64,000 nt of DNA from CAYYKK01 sp046351395 (GTDB lineage: Bacteria > Myxococcota_A > Polyangia > Polyangiales > Polyangiaceae). Below are positions 27,172 to 35,962 of the stretch, piece by piece. Every line of letters begins with the position of its first letter. Position 1 is the first letter of the stretch. The notes under the pieces were generated by a model. The model did no database searches and was not told where the DNA came from. It saw nothing but the letters and a program-made list of their open reading frames with translations. The stretch covers positions 186,001 through 250,000 of the forward strand of contig JAXLYP010000015.1 in the NCBI GenBank assembly GCA_046351395.1. The letters run 5' to 3'. Made by a program: the position numbers and the translations under genes.

Positions 27172-28716
27172 ATGGCTGGAACTGCAGATCTCTCTTCGGG
27201 CGCCGTCTTCGCGAACGACTTTCGTGTCGTGCGTCAGCTCTCTTCCGGAGGGATGGGATGGGTGTACGTCGTCGAGCAGCTCTCGACCTCGAAGCAGCGC
27301 GCGCTCAAGCTGATGCGCCCCGAGATCATGACGAGCGCCGAGCAGCGTCGGCGGTTCGAGCTCGAGGCGAAGGTCGGCGCGCGCATCCAGAGCGACCACG
27401 TCGTGGAGGTGATCGGCGCGGGCGTCGAGGAGGCGACGAACACGCCGTGGCTCGCGATGGAGCTGCTCTCCGGGCAGGAGCTCGCGGCGTACGCGGCGGA
27501 GAACGGCCCGCTCTCGCCGGCCACGGTGGGCGGCCTCTTCGAGCAGATCTGCCACGCCGTCGGCGCGGCCCACGAGATGCAAATCGTGCATCGTGACCTG
27601 AAGCCGGAGAACATCTTCCTCGCGACGTCGCGGCGGACGGGCGCGTCGTTCGTCGTGAAGATCCTCGACTTCGGGATCGCGAAGACGCTCGCGGACGCGA
27701 GGACGAAGACGACGGCCGCCGTCGGGACGCCGCTCTGGATGGCGCCGGAGCAGACACAGCCTGGCGCGCCGATTCAGCCAGCGTCGGACGTCTGGGCGCT
27801 CGGGCTCATCGCGTTCCGGCTCCTCGCAGGGAAGATCTTCTGGCGGTCGGCGCAGTTCGACGACGCGTCGCCGATGATGATCCTGCGCGAGGTCGTGATG
27901 GATCCGATCCCGAGCGCATCGGCGCGCGCCGCGGAGCTCGGCGGCGCAGCGCTGCCCGTCGGGTTCGACGACTGGTTCGCGCGGTGCACGGACCGCGATC
28001 CTACGAAGCGGTTCACGAACGCGCGCGAGCTCTACGAGGCGATGCCCGCCGCCATGCGCGCGTCGTCGCTCGAGCACGCGCCGACGTTGAACGTCACGTC
28101 GTCGATGGCGCCGGCGTCGAGCTCGCGGGATGGCGCGGCGCAGCCGTCGGGCCCGTCGATCACCGCGCCGACGCCACAGCCCCGGAGCCGCACGGAGGTC
28201 GCGGGGACAGAGATGGTCGCGCCGCTGGTCGCCTCCCTGCCGCAGACCGGCAGTCCGGCCGTGATCCCGGCGAGTCCGATGCCCGCGCGTGGCGGGCCGT
28301 CGATGACGTTCCTCGCCGCAGGCGGAGCGGCGGTCGTGATCGCCGGGATTGTCGGTTACCTCGCGTTCTCGGGGTCACAGAGTGGCAAGGGGGACGCGCG
28401 GGTGGAGTCCGCCAATGCGGAGGTCGTCACGTCGGTGCGTCCCATCGCCACCACCGCCGACGCGCGACCGTCGAGCGCGCCCGTGACGGCGCCCAAGGCG
28501 GGGGCGGTGCCGTCCGCTTCGGCGGTCGCCGAAGCGCCGTCGGCGCAACCCATTGCCAAAGTGTCCGCGAAGCCCACAGCGACCGTCGAGGCGCCCATCC
28601 CGCCCAAGACGGTGACCCCGCCGCCGCCCAAGCCGCCGCCGACGACGCCCAAACCGCCGACGACGACGCCCAAGCCGCCGATGCCGCCCCCATTCTCCGA
28701 CACGTATCCGATTTGA
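27172..28716 (+). CDS. Membrane Ser/Thr protein kinase (Hanks type)
   Basis: ATG 27172 gives 514 residues. The kinase domain (about 16-280) has the Gly loop (LSSGGMGWVYVVE), Lys 46, HRDLKPEN at 140-147, DFG at 166-168 and APE near 191; all catalytic residues are present. A linker leads to one membrane helix at about 379-399 (MTFLAAGGAAVVIAGIVGYL) and an exported tail rich in Pro, Thr and Lys (PPPPKPPPTTPKPPTTTPKP). Such kinases are abundant in myxobacteria, sensing outside cues and phosphorylating cytoplasmic partners. No partner gene is adjacent. Codons before 27172 look non-coding. Confidence 0.88.
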   Translation: MAGTADLSSGAVFANDFRVVRQLSSGGMGWVYVVEQLSTSKQRALKLMRPEIMTSAEQRRRFELEAKVGARIQSDHVVEVIGAGVEEATNTPWLAMELLSGQELAAYAAENGPLSPATVGGLFEQICHAVGAAHEMQIVHRDLKPENIFLATSRRTGASFVVKILDFGIAKTLADARTKTTAAVGTPLWMAPEQTQPGAPIQPASDVWALGLIAFRLLAGKIFWRSAQFDDASPMMILREVVMDPIPSASARAAELGGAALPVGFDDWFARCTDRDPTKRFTNARELYEAMPAAMRASSLEHAPTLNVTSSMAPASSSRDGAAQPSGPSITAPTPQPRSRTEVAGTEMVAPLVASLPQTGSPAVIPASPMPARGGPSMTFLAAGGAAVVIAGIVGYLAFSGSQSGKGDARVESANAEVVTSVRPIATTADARPSSAPVTAPKAGAVPSASAVAEAPSAQPIAKVSAKPTATVEAPIPPKTVTPPPPKPPPTTPKPPTTTPKPPMPPPFSDTYPI

Positions 28717-28821
28717 TCGGAGGGATCAGCGTTCCAAGCTGACCGCAGACGACGGGCGCACCCTCAGGACGGGAGCACGCTCTCGTTCCACGAGAGGAAG
28801 ACCCAGCCGCCCGTCGGCTCC

Positions 28822-28910
28822 CTTGGCACGGCACGAGGAATTCCGCGGACGGAGCCGCGGTTGAATCGAGCCCCTTCGGCGCGCTCGGGAATTCCTCGCG
28901 CCGAGCCAAC
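28822..28910. repeat. Inverted repeat with 25-bp arms
   Basis: Arms 28822-28846 and 28886-28910 match at about 20 of 25 positions (core CGAGGAATTCC / GGAATTCCTCG), separated by 39 bp. It lies between the kinase gene and an IS5-like relic, so it could be old IS ends, a small palindromic element, or a transcript hairpin. Confidence 0.6.
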
Positions 28911-28999
28911 GGCGCGACGACATTCGGAGGTTCTGTCTACGACGCCCCGAAGGCGCGGGCGTGGAACGCCGCGCCAGGCGCGCCCGCCGACTGGCGGCG

Positions 29000-29137
29000 T
29001 CATGTCGCCTCCTGTATTCGGGCGATGCGCAGCAGATTGTAGGCGGTGGCCGGGAGGTACTCAGCGAGCTGCGTTCTGACGAGCCCTTGTACCGAGTGCG
29101 GCGGAAGTCTTCGACTGTCTTCAGCCATCCGAAGATA
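29000..29137 (-). mobile_element. IS5-like transposase C-terminal relic
   Basis: Minus strand: IFGWLKTVEDFRRTRYKG in one frame joins LVRTQLAEYLPATAYNLLRI and ARIQEAT in the next, the typical C-terminus of IS5/IS1182-group DDE transposases, including the catalytic-Glu helix region context. Truncated upstream and frameshifted near 29085. Confidence 0.6.
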
Positions 29138-29139
29138 GA

Positions 29140-29297
29140 ACTTCGGCGTCGGGAAGGACGCTCCGGTCGACGAGGAGCAGGCCGTGGCGCGCGCCGAGGA
29201 GCTTGTGAAGCAGATGGGGAGCCTCCAAGGCGTCGTCATGAAGATCGGGCGGATGGCGAGCCACCTTGGTCGGCAGGCACTCTTGTGGCGGGAATAG
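29140..29297 (+). pseudogene. ABC1/UbiB-type kinase fragment
   Basis: A single frame reads EEQAVARAEELVKQMGSLQG, VVMKIGRMASHL and ends at TAG 29295-29297. The KxGxxxS-like stretch is the hallmark N-terminal KxGQ region of the ABC1/AarF/UbiB atypical kinases. Only about 50 codons remain, wedged against the transposase relic. Confidence 0.5.
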
Positions 29298-29554
29298 ACC
29301 CGTCCGACGCTCCGGCACCGGGGCCACGGGCTCAGCAAGCGCGGCGCCACCGAGGAGAGGGCCGAAGTGTCCGCGCAATCGGCCTGCGGATAGCAATCGT
29401 TGCTCAGCGCGGTGCGACGCGTTGCCCAGTCAAGGGGCTTTGCGAGCCTGCGCGACCGACGCGTCGAGCTGGGCCCGACGTGGCTTCATCATCGCTCGCC
29501 ACCCGGCGTTCGGCGACGCACCTCTCGCACCGCACTTCTCGAGCTCTGCCCGCC

Positions 29555-30541
29555 GTGTACGATGCGGGTCTGATCCCCCTCACCCTCCCCAGCTCTCGCT
29601 CCCCGCTGTGGCTCTCGATCGTGCTCGCGGTCTGCGTCGCGACCGTGAGCTGCCACGACACGGACGCGACCGGCGGCGGCGCGACCGGAGGCAGTGGCAC
29701 CGGTGGCAGCGGCGCGGGGGCGAGCGGCACGGGCCCGAGCGGCTCGTCGAGCGGAGGCAACACGAGCACGTCCACGTCTTCTACCGGCGGAGGCGGCAGC
29801 AGCCCAGGCTGCGGCAACGCCAGCGCAACCCCGGGCGAGAGCGTGCGCCAGACCGAGATCGCCGGCGTGCAGCGGCGCTTCATCGTGGATGCGCCCGCGA
29901 CGATCGACCCGCAGGCGCCGCTCTCGCTGGTGTTCGTGTTCCACGGCAACGGCGGCACCGGCGAGTCCTCGCAAGGGATGGGGCTACAAAATGTCGCCGG
30001 CGCGCAGGACCAGGCGGTCTTCGTCTTCCCCGACGGGCTGCCCTTCATGAACTTCGGCGTGGGCTGGAACGGCGCCTGCGACGGCTACGACGTGGAGTTC
30101 TTCGACACCCTGATCGCGACGCTCTCGAGCGAGTATTGCATCGATGCCTCGCGCATCTTCGCGGCCGGCTTCTCGTGGGGCGGCGACATGTGCGAGAGCC
30201 TGGCTTGCTGCCGCGGCGACGTCGTCCGCGCCATCGCGCCCGCCTCGGGCCCCGAGCTCTACCCACCTGGCATGGTCTGTCCGGGCACGGTGCGCCCTTC
30301 GTTTCGGATGACCTACGCCGACAACGACGCGTACCCCGCTTCGATGTTCGCCGAGCGCATCGACTGGTTTCGTCAGCAGCAAGGCTGCGCCGATTCGTCC
30401 AGCCCGGTCGATCCCGCGCCGTGCGTCGCCTGGGAGGGCTGCAGCCGGCCCGTGGTCGCGTGCGAGTACCCCGGGCTCGGCCATGCTTGGCCGCAGGGCT
30501 GGGCGGAGGACACCTGGCTGTTTTTCAGCCAAGCGCCGTGA
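29555..30541 (+). CDS. Secreted esterase / PHB-depolymerase-like lipoprotein
   Basis: GTG 29555 gives 328 residues with a signal sequence ending VATVSC (lipobox) and a Gly/Ser/Thr linker to about 85. The catalytic domain resembles LpqC/feruloyl-esterase (CE1, poly(3-hydroxybutyrate) depolymerase-like) alpha/beta hydrolases: oxyanion strand LVFVFHGNGGTGESS, nucleophile elbow GFSWGGDM, Asp region RMTYADNDAYP and His in PGLGHAWPQGW. It probably hydrolyses ester bonds of polymeric substrates at the cell surface. Start codon choice is uncertain; no ATG precedes the signal sequence in frame. Codons upstream overlap transposase and ABC1 relics. Confidence 0.8.
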   Translation: MYDAGLIPLTLPSSRSPLWLSIVLAVCVATVSCHDTDATGGGATGGSGTGGSGAGASGTGPSGSSSGGNTSTSTSSTGGGGSSPGCGNASATPGESVRQTEIAGVQRRFIVDAPATIDPQAPLSLVFVFHGNGGTGESSQGMGLQNVAGAQDQAVFVFPDGLPFMNFGVGWNGACDGYDVEFFDTLIATLSSEYCIDASRIFAAGFSWGGDMCESLACCRGDVVRAIAPASGPELYPPGMVCPGTVRPSFRMTYADNDAYPASMFAERIDWFRQQQGCADSSSPVDPAPCVAWEGCSRPVVACEYPGLGHAWPQGWAEDTWLFFSQAP

Positions 30542-30559
30542 GGTCGAGGAGGTTGGCAT

Positions 30560-30804
30560 TGGGGCGTCGATGAACCGGGGCTCGCGCTCGAGCGTTGGCC
30601 CTGTGAATCGCGTCCGGCCCCCAACGAGGCCACGCAGCGCCGACGTCACGATGGCGGGTACCGGTGGAGCCAGCTCGGGTGGCATCGTCGGCGCATCCGC
30701 GATCCTCGGTCCGACGATCGTGTGCACGCGACGGTCGTCCCCTGAGCCATCGCCCACGTGAGCTTCTCGACGTCGGCGGCCCAGACAATGAAGCCGTAAG
30801 TCAT
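30560..30804 (-). pseudogene. Small hypothetical gene, frame broken near 30735
   Basis: ATG 30804 opens MTYGFIVWAADVEKLTWAMA; near 30735 the sense shifts to a second frame: GDDRRVHTIVGPRIADAPTM and ALRGLVGGRTRFTGPTLER. The pieces look like one short protein of unknown family. It lies 17 bp before the 3' end of the lipoprotein gene at 30822, on the same strand. Confidence 0.35.
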
Positions 30805-30821
30805 CGCGGCTCGGACATTGG

Positions 30822-31991
30822 CTACTCGTCGGGCTTCAGCTGCACGAGAGTGATGGGAATCCCGAACGTGTAGCCCTTCACCGCGTCGAGCGCCCGCTGT
30901 CGCTCCGCGAACGGCATGTCGCACATGTCCTTCGGCTGCGCGTTGTACGGCGGATCGGGGAAGGCCTCGGTGAGCGCGAGGACGTCGCCGACCGTGACGC
31001 CGGCAGGCGGCGTCGCGTCGCAGGCGGAGATCCCTGCCCAGTCCCCGAGGGTATATTTCAGACCGTTCTCGCACTCGTAGCCGTGCGCCTGAAAGTTGTG
31101 GTGCGCGTCGAGCTGTTGGAGGCAGAGCTCTCGCCGCGCGCCGAGGTCCAGATCCGCAAGAGGGGTCGAGGCCGGCCAGGTGCGCGGTGGGTGCGTCGCG
31201 GTGTACTGGATCTGGGCCGCGGTGCGCGCGGCGTTCACGACGTCAGGGTCGTACGAATCGAGGTCGAGCGAGCCGTCGCAGAGCGGCAGCTTGGCGGCCC
31301 TGCACGCGTCCAGGAAGAGCTGCATGGTCGACGCGCTGGGCCTGTGGATCGAGCGCACCAACGGCGACACCATGAGCTTGCCCGGCTTGAAGGAGACGGC
31401 GATCTGGCCGACCGGTCGATCTTTGTCGTCGTAGAACACGAAGGCGTGCGCGTAGTGGTACTCGCGCGTCGTGGGCGGCCCGGGCGGAGACTGATCTTCG
31501 TCGGCGGCGGGGGCGCTCGCGACGGCGACGATGCGGGCCGCGAGCTCGGGATCGACTTCGCCGCCGGGGACCTTGACCGAGGGGCAGAGGGAACCATCCT
31601 TCGCGAGGGCGGACGCCGCGCAACCTTCGACGCTCGAGTCGAGACGCAGATCCCACTTCGCCTGACGAAAGACGAACCCTCGCACGCGCACGAACGGCTT
31701 GCCGGGAAACGGAGCCTTTGCTTGCTCGGGCAGGGGCGTCCACGGCTTCGGCGGTGGGTTCGGGGAGACGTACGCCAACGTGTGGACGTCGGAGGCCTCC
31801 GCGACCTCACCCATCCACGCGAGGAGCGGCGGGGGAATCTCGCGCGGTGCAGGCGTGGACGCGGACGCGAGCGGTGACGAGACCGCCGCGTATGGATCCA
31901 CGGTCGCTGGCGTGGGTGTGGTCGGAGTCGCGCTGCATCCGAGCGACAAGATGCACACGACGCCGAGACGCGATCCCCTTGCCGAGCTCAT
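30822..31991 (-). CDS. Lipoprotein of unknown function (389 aa)
   Basis: ATG 31991 gives a signal sequence ending LSLGC, then a Thr/Pro linker. The folded part (about 55-389) includes PGKPFVRVRGFVFRQAKWDL, a long strand region (YHYAHAFVFYDDKDRPVGQI) and four conserved-looking cysteines (CDGSLDLD, CLQQLD, YECENGLKY, CDATPP), suggesting disulfides in a periplasmic or outer-membrane protein. No family recognised. Longer in-frame starts would add non-natural residues before the signal peptide. Confidence 0.7.
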   Translation of the reverse strand: MSSARGSRLGVVCILSLGCSATPTTPTPATVDPYAAVSSPLASASTPAPREIPPPLLAWMGEVAEASDVHTLAYVSPNPPPKPWTPLPEQAKAPFPGKPFVRVRGFVFRQAKWDLRLDSSVEGCAASALAKDGSLCPSVKVPGGEVDPELAARIVAVASAPAADEDQSPPGPPTTREYHYAHAFVFYDDKDRPVGQIAVSFKPGKLMVSPLVRSIHRPSASTMQLFLDACRAAKLPLCDGSLDLDSYDPDVVNAARTAAQIQYTATHPPRTWPASTPLADLDLGARRELCLQQLDAHHNFQAHGYECENGLKYTLGDWAGISACDATPPAGVTVGDVLALTEAFPDPPYNAQPKDMCDMPFAERQRALDAVKGYTFGIPITLVQLKPDE

Positions 31992-32086
31992 GGCGAGGGA
32001 GCCTACCCGATCTGCCGCGGCGGTCACGGGCGGCCCTTTCTGGCGCTCTCCCAGACGCAGGAGCGAGATGAGGAGCGAGAGCGAAC

Positions 32087-32332
32087 CTAGCTGGGCACAC
32101 GCATGCACGTGCCGTCGCCCATACCGGGGGACGTCCAGCACTTGAACGTCGCGGTCTTCTCGCAGCCGGTTGCCTTCCACGTGGTCGCGTCTACTTGTTG
32201 GACCGTGACGGCGGGGCATTCCATGTCCGAGGCCGCGCGGTTCTGCGCGACTTTCGGCGATACGACGTTCGAGGTCATGCCTCCGCAGGCGGTAACGAGC
32301 AGGCAGCCAATGAGCGCGATGAGCTTCTTCAT
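32087..32332 (-). CDS. Small lipoprotein (81 aa)
   Basis: ATG 32332 with GGAG about 7 bases upstream gives MKKLIALIGCLLVTACGG, a clear lipobox (LVTAC). The mature part holds three further cysteines and two Trp (DMECPAVTVQQVDATTWKAT, CWTSPGMGDGTCMRVP), a compact disulfide-type domain common in Polyangia. Function unknown. Confidence 0.75.
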   Translation of the reverse strand: MKKLIALIGCLLVTACGGMTSNVVSPKVAQNRAASDMECPAVTVQQVDATTWKATGCEKTATFKCWTSPGMGDGTCMRVPS

Positions 32333-32479
32333 GAGCGCTCCTTCTAGTGCCGACCGATGGCGCGCACGCGCCAACCGACGTCAGACTCGCGCCACGTAGA
32401 GGAGAGCGGCTTCACGCAGGGCCATGGTTGTGTCCGCGGCCCCAATCGAAGTCTCCGCGCGAGTCGTGGGTGGAGGAGC

Positions 32480-32581
32480 TCACGCGCTGAGCGCCAGCCG
32501 ATCGCGGCGCCCGGCGCGCGCGAGGCGCCGCGCAGCGCCCAGCCCGGCGATCCAGGCCCCCACCACGAGGATCCGCCTCAT
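32480..32581 (-). pseudogene. FAD/NAD-binding enzyme start, truncated
   Basis: ATG 32581, preceded by GGAGGGAGGA, opens MRRILVVGAWIAGLGAARRL then ARAGRR and stops after 33 codons. This is the Rossmann GxGxxG motif at the start of amine-oxidase-type flavoproteins, with one Gly replaced by Trp. Everything downstream of the motif is gone. Confidence 0.45.
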
Positions 32582-32769
32582 CGGATCCTCCCTCCTGTGA
32601 CGCTGCACACCAAGACCGTGCTGCTCGAGATACGCCGAGGGCGGGACCCATCTTTCGACATGCGCCGGAGACCGTCAGCAACGGGCACGTCAACCCCGCC
32701 GCCGCCGCGCGCCGGACGAAGTCACACCGAGACCCGCTCGCGAACGACGACGGTCGTCGTCGCCGGGCT

Positions 32770-32898
32770 CGGAGCGACGCCCGCCGAAGCTACTTCGTCG
32801 CCCGCGACGCCCGGCGCCACGCGTTCTCGAAGACCATCGCCGAGCACCAGCGCGCAGTCGAGCAGTACAATCAGTGCCGCGATAGCGGCGCGCCGTAG
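32770..32898 (+). pseudogene. MltG-like murein transglycosylase C-terminal relic
   Basis: In one frame YFVARDARRHAFSKTIAEHQ then RAVEQYNQCRDSGAP and TAG 32896-32898. The pattern YFVAxxxxxHxFSKTxxEHxxAV is the conserved C-terminus of YceG/MltG endolytic transglycosylases. Only about 40 codons remain; nothing upstream in frame fits. Confidence 0.45.
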
Positions 32899-32964
32899 CT
32901 GTGCCGGTCGCCGGCGCCGGTCGCTGTGCCGGCCCGCGCCCCGGCGCGCGGCGATGATGCGGCC

Positions 32965-33318
32965 ATGCTGACCGAGCCCGCCGCCCGCGCCTTCGCCGAC
33001 GAGTGGATCGCCGCGTGGAACTCCCACGAACTGCCGCGCATCCTCGCTCACTGGGCCGACGCCTGCGAGTTCACGTCGCCGATCGCGGCGCGGCTGCTCG
33101 GCGGCGACGGCGTGGTCCGCGGCAAGCCGGCGCTCGCGGCGTACTGGCGGCGCGGGCTCGAAGCCAACCCCGACCTCCGCTTCGAGCTCGACCACGTGCT
33201 GGTGGGCACCGACAGCCTGGTCATTGCCTACCGCAACCACCGCGGCCAGCGCTGCGGCGAGTGGCTGCGCCTCGACGCCGCGGGCCACGCGGTGGCCGGC
33301 GCCGCGCACTACGCGTGA
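32965..33318 (+). CDS. SnoaL-like (NTF2 fold) protein
   Basis: ATG 32965 gives 117 residues, the usual size of SnoaL-like/nuclear transport factor 2 family domains: N-terminal helices (FADEWIAAWNSHELPRILAH), the F(T/S)SP turn (ADACEFTSPIAARLL), a helix AYWRRGLEANPDLRFELDHV and the terminal beta-sheet VIAYRNHRGQRCGEWLRLD. Such proteins are small cyclases, isomerases or ligand binders; substrate unknown. Thirteen in-frame codons before the chosen ATG are Arg/Pro-rich and were left out. Confidence 0.75.
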   Translation: MLTEPAARAFADEWIAAWNSHELPRILAHWADACEFTSPIAARLLGGDGVVRGKPALAAYWRRGLEANPDLRFELDHVLVGTDSLVIAYRNHRGQRCGEWLRLDAAGHAVAGAAHYA

Positions 33319-33595
33319 GCCGTCACTTCCAGTCTGCTCGGCGCGATCGCGCTCGGCGACCTAGCCGGCATCACGGGCCGGCTCGGGATCACGATGGCAG
33401 ACATTGCGCGCCCCGGCCGCAAGTGGACGGGGAAGCGCCTAGCGGATCCGAAGCTCGCCGAAGAGGTGATCCGCCTATCGCCGACCGCCAAGCTACCCGC
33501 CGCGATCGGCGCGCGCCCGACCTCTGATCTCCGTGTCGTCCCCGGGTCGCGGGGGTGTGTCAGGCGGCCCGAAGCCGTCGTGAAGAGGCGTGCGA
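33319..33595 (+). other. Gap with a weak ORF
   Basis: Directly after the SnoaL-like stop the same frame continues with LLGAIALGDLAGITGRLGIT and MADIARPGRKWTGKRLADPK to about 33560. Composition is fairly natural but there is no ribosome site at ATG 33394 and no family; kept only as a possibility. Confidence 0.2.
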
Positions 33596-34748
33596 CTACT
33601 TCTTCTTGGGGGGCGTGAACGCAATGGGAAACGTGACGCGCGTCACCTTGTCGGCTGCCGGGAACGTCGCCGCCGCAGCCTGGGCCAGGATGCAGTCGAC
33701 CACCGCATTGTCGGGGAGGGTCGCGCCCGCGTTCTCGACGGTCATCAGCTCTCCCGACTTGCCAATCTCGAGCCCGATCGCGACGTTGCCTTGGAGCACC
33801 GGGTTCGCCGCGACCGCGCCCGCGTAGCAGCGCCGGACGTCCGTCATGCGCTTGTCCATCGCGGAGACGATGTCGGCCTCGGCGAGCGCTCCCGTCACGG
33901 TGAGGGCGCCGCGGCGAACGTTGTCGTCGGCGAGGATCGACGCGTCCCCCATTTTGAACTTCGGCGTCCCACCCACGCTGTCGTCTCGCCCCCACGGGGC
34001 CGTCGGCGCCGGTGCATCGCTCGGTCCGTCGAACGCGAGCAGCGGCGCGGACGCGCGCCCTTCGCAACGGAGTCCGGCGAGCGGGCTCGCGTCGCTCGGA
34101 CGCGTCTTCAGGTAGACGTCGACGACGTCGGCGAACTTCGCTCCCGCGTCGCACGACACGAGCACCGGGCCCCCCGTGATCCTCGCGCCCGTCGTGAGCT
34201 CCTTCGCGGACGCCCCGATACTCGCCGCCAGCTGCACGTCGAACGCGCCCGCGCACGCGGTGCGGCCGACCGCGACCTTGCCGCCCGCGCGGAAGCCGAG
34301 GGTCATCACGTTCGGCCCTGCGGCGAACTCGGCGCGAACGAGCTGGATCGTCTCGCGCCGGTCGCCGATGGAGAGCGCGATCGCGCGGTGCCCCACCCGC
34401 TCCGCGGTGAAGAGGACACTCATCGCGCCGAGGCACGACACATCCGCTGGGAAGGACACGTCGAGCGGGGTCTGCGTCGGCCCTTCCTCCATCTTTTTCG
34501 GCGCGTTCGGCAGCTTCTCGAGCGCATCGAGCGGGGCGCGGCACCGGTTCGAGCTTGTCGCCCGGTGCCGCGCCGACCTCCGCGCCCGACACCGTGATCG
34601 ACGATGCGTCGACGACGACGCGCGCCCCGCCTGCGACGCGCGGCGCGCTCGACGCCGAGGAGGGAGCGGAAGGGGCAGCGCCTTTGTCGCCGCAGGCGAC
34701 GAGCGCAAACGAAAGGAGCCACGACGCGGTTCGGAACAGGGCCTTCAC
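33596..34748 (-). pseudogene. AgmX/PglI-type (TonB-like) C-terminal domain lipoprotein, frameshifted
   Basis: GTG 34748 opens VKALFRTASWLLSFALVACG, a lipoprotein signal, and continues SITVSGAEVGAAPGDKLEPV to about 34545; there the frame changes and continues PLDALEKLPNAPKKMEEG to the stop at 33596. Near the end sits the AgmX/PglI C-terminal domain: LAEADIVSAMDKRMTDVRRC, YAGAVAANPVLQGNVAIGLE, then CILAQAAAATFPAAD and VTFPIAFTP. In myxobacteria this TonB-like module occurs in gliding and envelope proteins. A single indel splits signal peptide from body; the remainder is intact. Confidence 0.7.
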
Positions 34749-34928
34749 GCCCGGACGATACCTGAGCCCGCCACCCGACGAGCAATCGGGTGTCCGACAC
34801 CCGTCGGCTGATCCGATTCCACCGCGTGCCCCAGCGGGTCGCGTCGCACCACCAACAGCTGCCAGAGCAAGAGTTCGCATCGTGCAAGGATGGGCCGAGC
34901 CGGAGCCGCTCCCGACGGGAGAAGGAGC

Positions 34929-34985
34929 ATGAGCAACACCCCTGTTTTCGTAGGACTCGATGTCGCGAAGGAGCCACCCGAACCG
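34929..34985 (+). mobile_element. IS110-type transposase N-terminal stub
   Basis: ATG 34929 after a GAAGGAG site reads MSNTPVFVGLDVAKE, the characteristic opening of IS110-family DEDD transposases (GxDVAK with the first catalytic Asp). After about 15 codons the sequence becomes unrelated and runs antisense into the next lipoprotein gene's 3' end. Confidence 0.55.
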
Positions 34986-35014
34986 GCCGATGGAGCACGG
35001 CGTCGTCTGACCGC

Positions 35015-35671
35015 TCAAAAGAACGGATGGACGGCGCGGCATGCCTTCTCGAGCGCGCCGAGGACCGCGCGCTTCGGGCTCTTGCGCGGCTCGCCGTCGA
35101 AGTCGACGACGACCTCGCAGATCGTGATCTTCTGACTCTGGCCTTCGACGGGCCACTTCGCGACGACGATCCGCTCCCGCCCGTTGCTTCCGTCGCGCGT
35201 GCTCACGCCCGTGGTGACCCGGATGACGAACGTCCCGGCAGGCGAATCCTCGACGCTGGAGCCCTGTCCGGTTCCACCTGGCTTCGAGAGGTCGAACGCG
35301 TCCTTCGCCCACACGCGCCACTCGCTCTCCGTCCGGGACGTGCAGCTCGGCTCCGGACACTCGTGCTTCACCGCGTACGTCGCGCGGAGCGGCGTCGAGT
35401 GGAACACGTCGCCGTAGTCGCGCTCCCAACCCTTCGGCTCGAGGTACCCGTAAGCCTTGTAGACACCGAGCGCCGGCTCGAAGACGAGGTCACCGCGCTC
35501 CGCTTCCGGGAGCGCCGCGATCTCCCTCGCGGCGGCGATGACGTCGTCGGTGATCTTCGTCTCCGGCTTGCATCCCGCCGCGCCGAGGACGACGGCCGCG
35601 ACGCACGAGCGCCACGCGCCCGCGCTCACCGGGCCATCCCCCGAGCCGGCCGACGCTGTCGGAGGCGCCAT
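35015..35671 (-). CDS. Lipoprotein of unknown function (218 aa)
   Basis: ATG 35671 gives a Ser/Gly-rich start and a hydrophobic stretch ending AAVVLGAAGC (lipobox near residue 34). The mature domain has ITDDVIAAAREIAALPEAER, LGVYKAYGYLEPKGWERDYG, a Cys pair (KHECPEPSCTSR), and a strand-rich end RIVVAKWPVEGQSQKITICE with Arg/Lys finish. No family recognised. The signal is slightly far from the Met, so a start nearer the hydrophobic region is possible. Confidence 0.65.
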   Translation of the reverse strand: MAPPTASAGSGDGPVSAGAWRSCVAAVVLGAAGCKPETKITDDVIAAAREIAALPEAERGDLVFEPALGVYKAYGYLEPKGWERDYGDVFHSTPLRATYAVKHECPEPSCTSRTESEWRVWAKDAFDLSKPGGTGQGSSVEDSPAGTFVIRVTTGVSTRDGSNGRERIVVAKWPVEGQSQKITICEVVVDFDGEPRKSPKRAVLGALEKACRAVHPFF

Positions 35672-35962
35672 CCGAGGTCGCGCACATCGCGGGCAAGGGC
35701 ATCCATCAGGGCGAGAGTCTACCCCGCCTCGGCGCGACAGATCGGGTTTCGCCTCGACTGGATTGGGCGCCGAGGTCTGGGCGGGGGACGCTCCGACCGA
35801 CACTGCGGGCGCAGCTACGATGCGACAGACGAACATCCGCAAGGCCGCATCCACCCCAAGAAGCGCGGTCACGTCGATGCGCTCCGTTCCACAACGGCGC
35901 CGTGCGTCCCCGGCGAGGTCGCGGGCGGTGCGTCACTCAGCCGGCAGGCCAACGCTCCTGGG

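Noticed and set aside
28620..28700. Repetitive CCGCC/ACGACG stretch
   Set aside because: It encodes the Pro/Thr tail of the kinase; not an independent repeat element or CRISPR.
33394..33618. 75-codon ORF MADIARPGRKW...
   Set aside because: No ribosome site, no family, and it overlaps the end of the next gene; listed only as a weak possibility within the gap feature.
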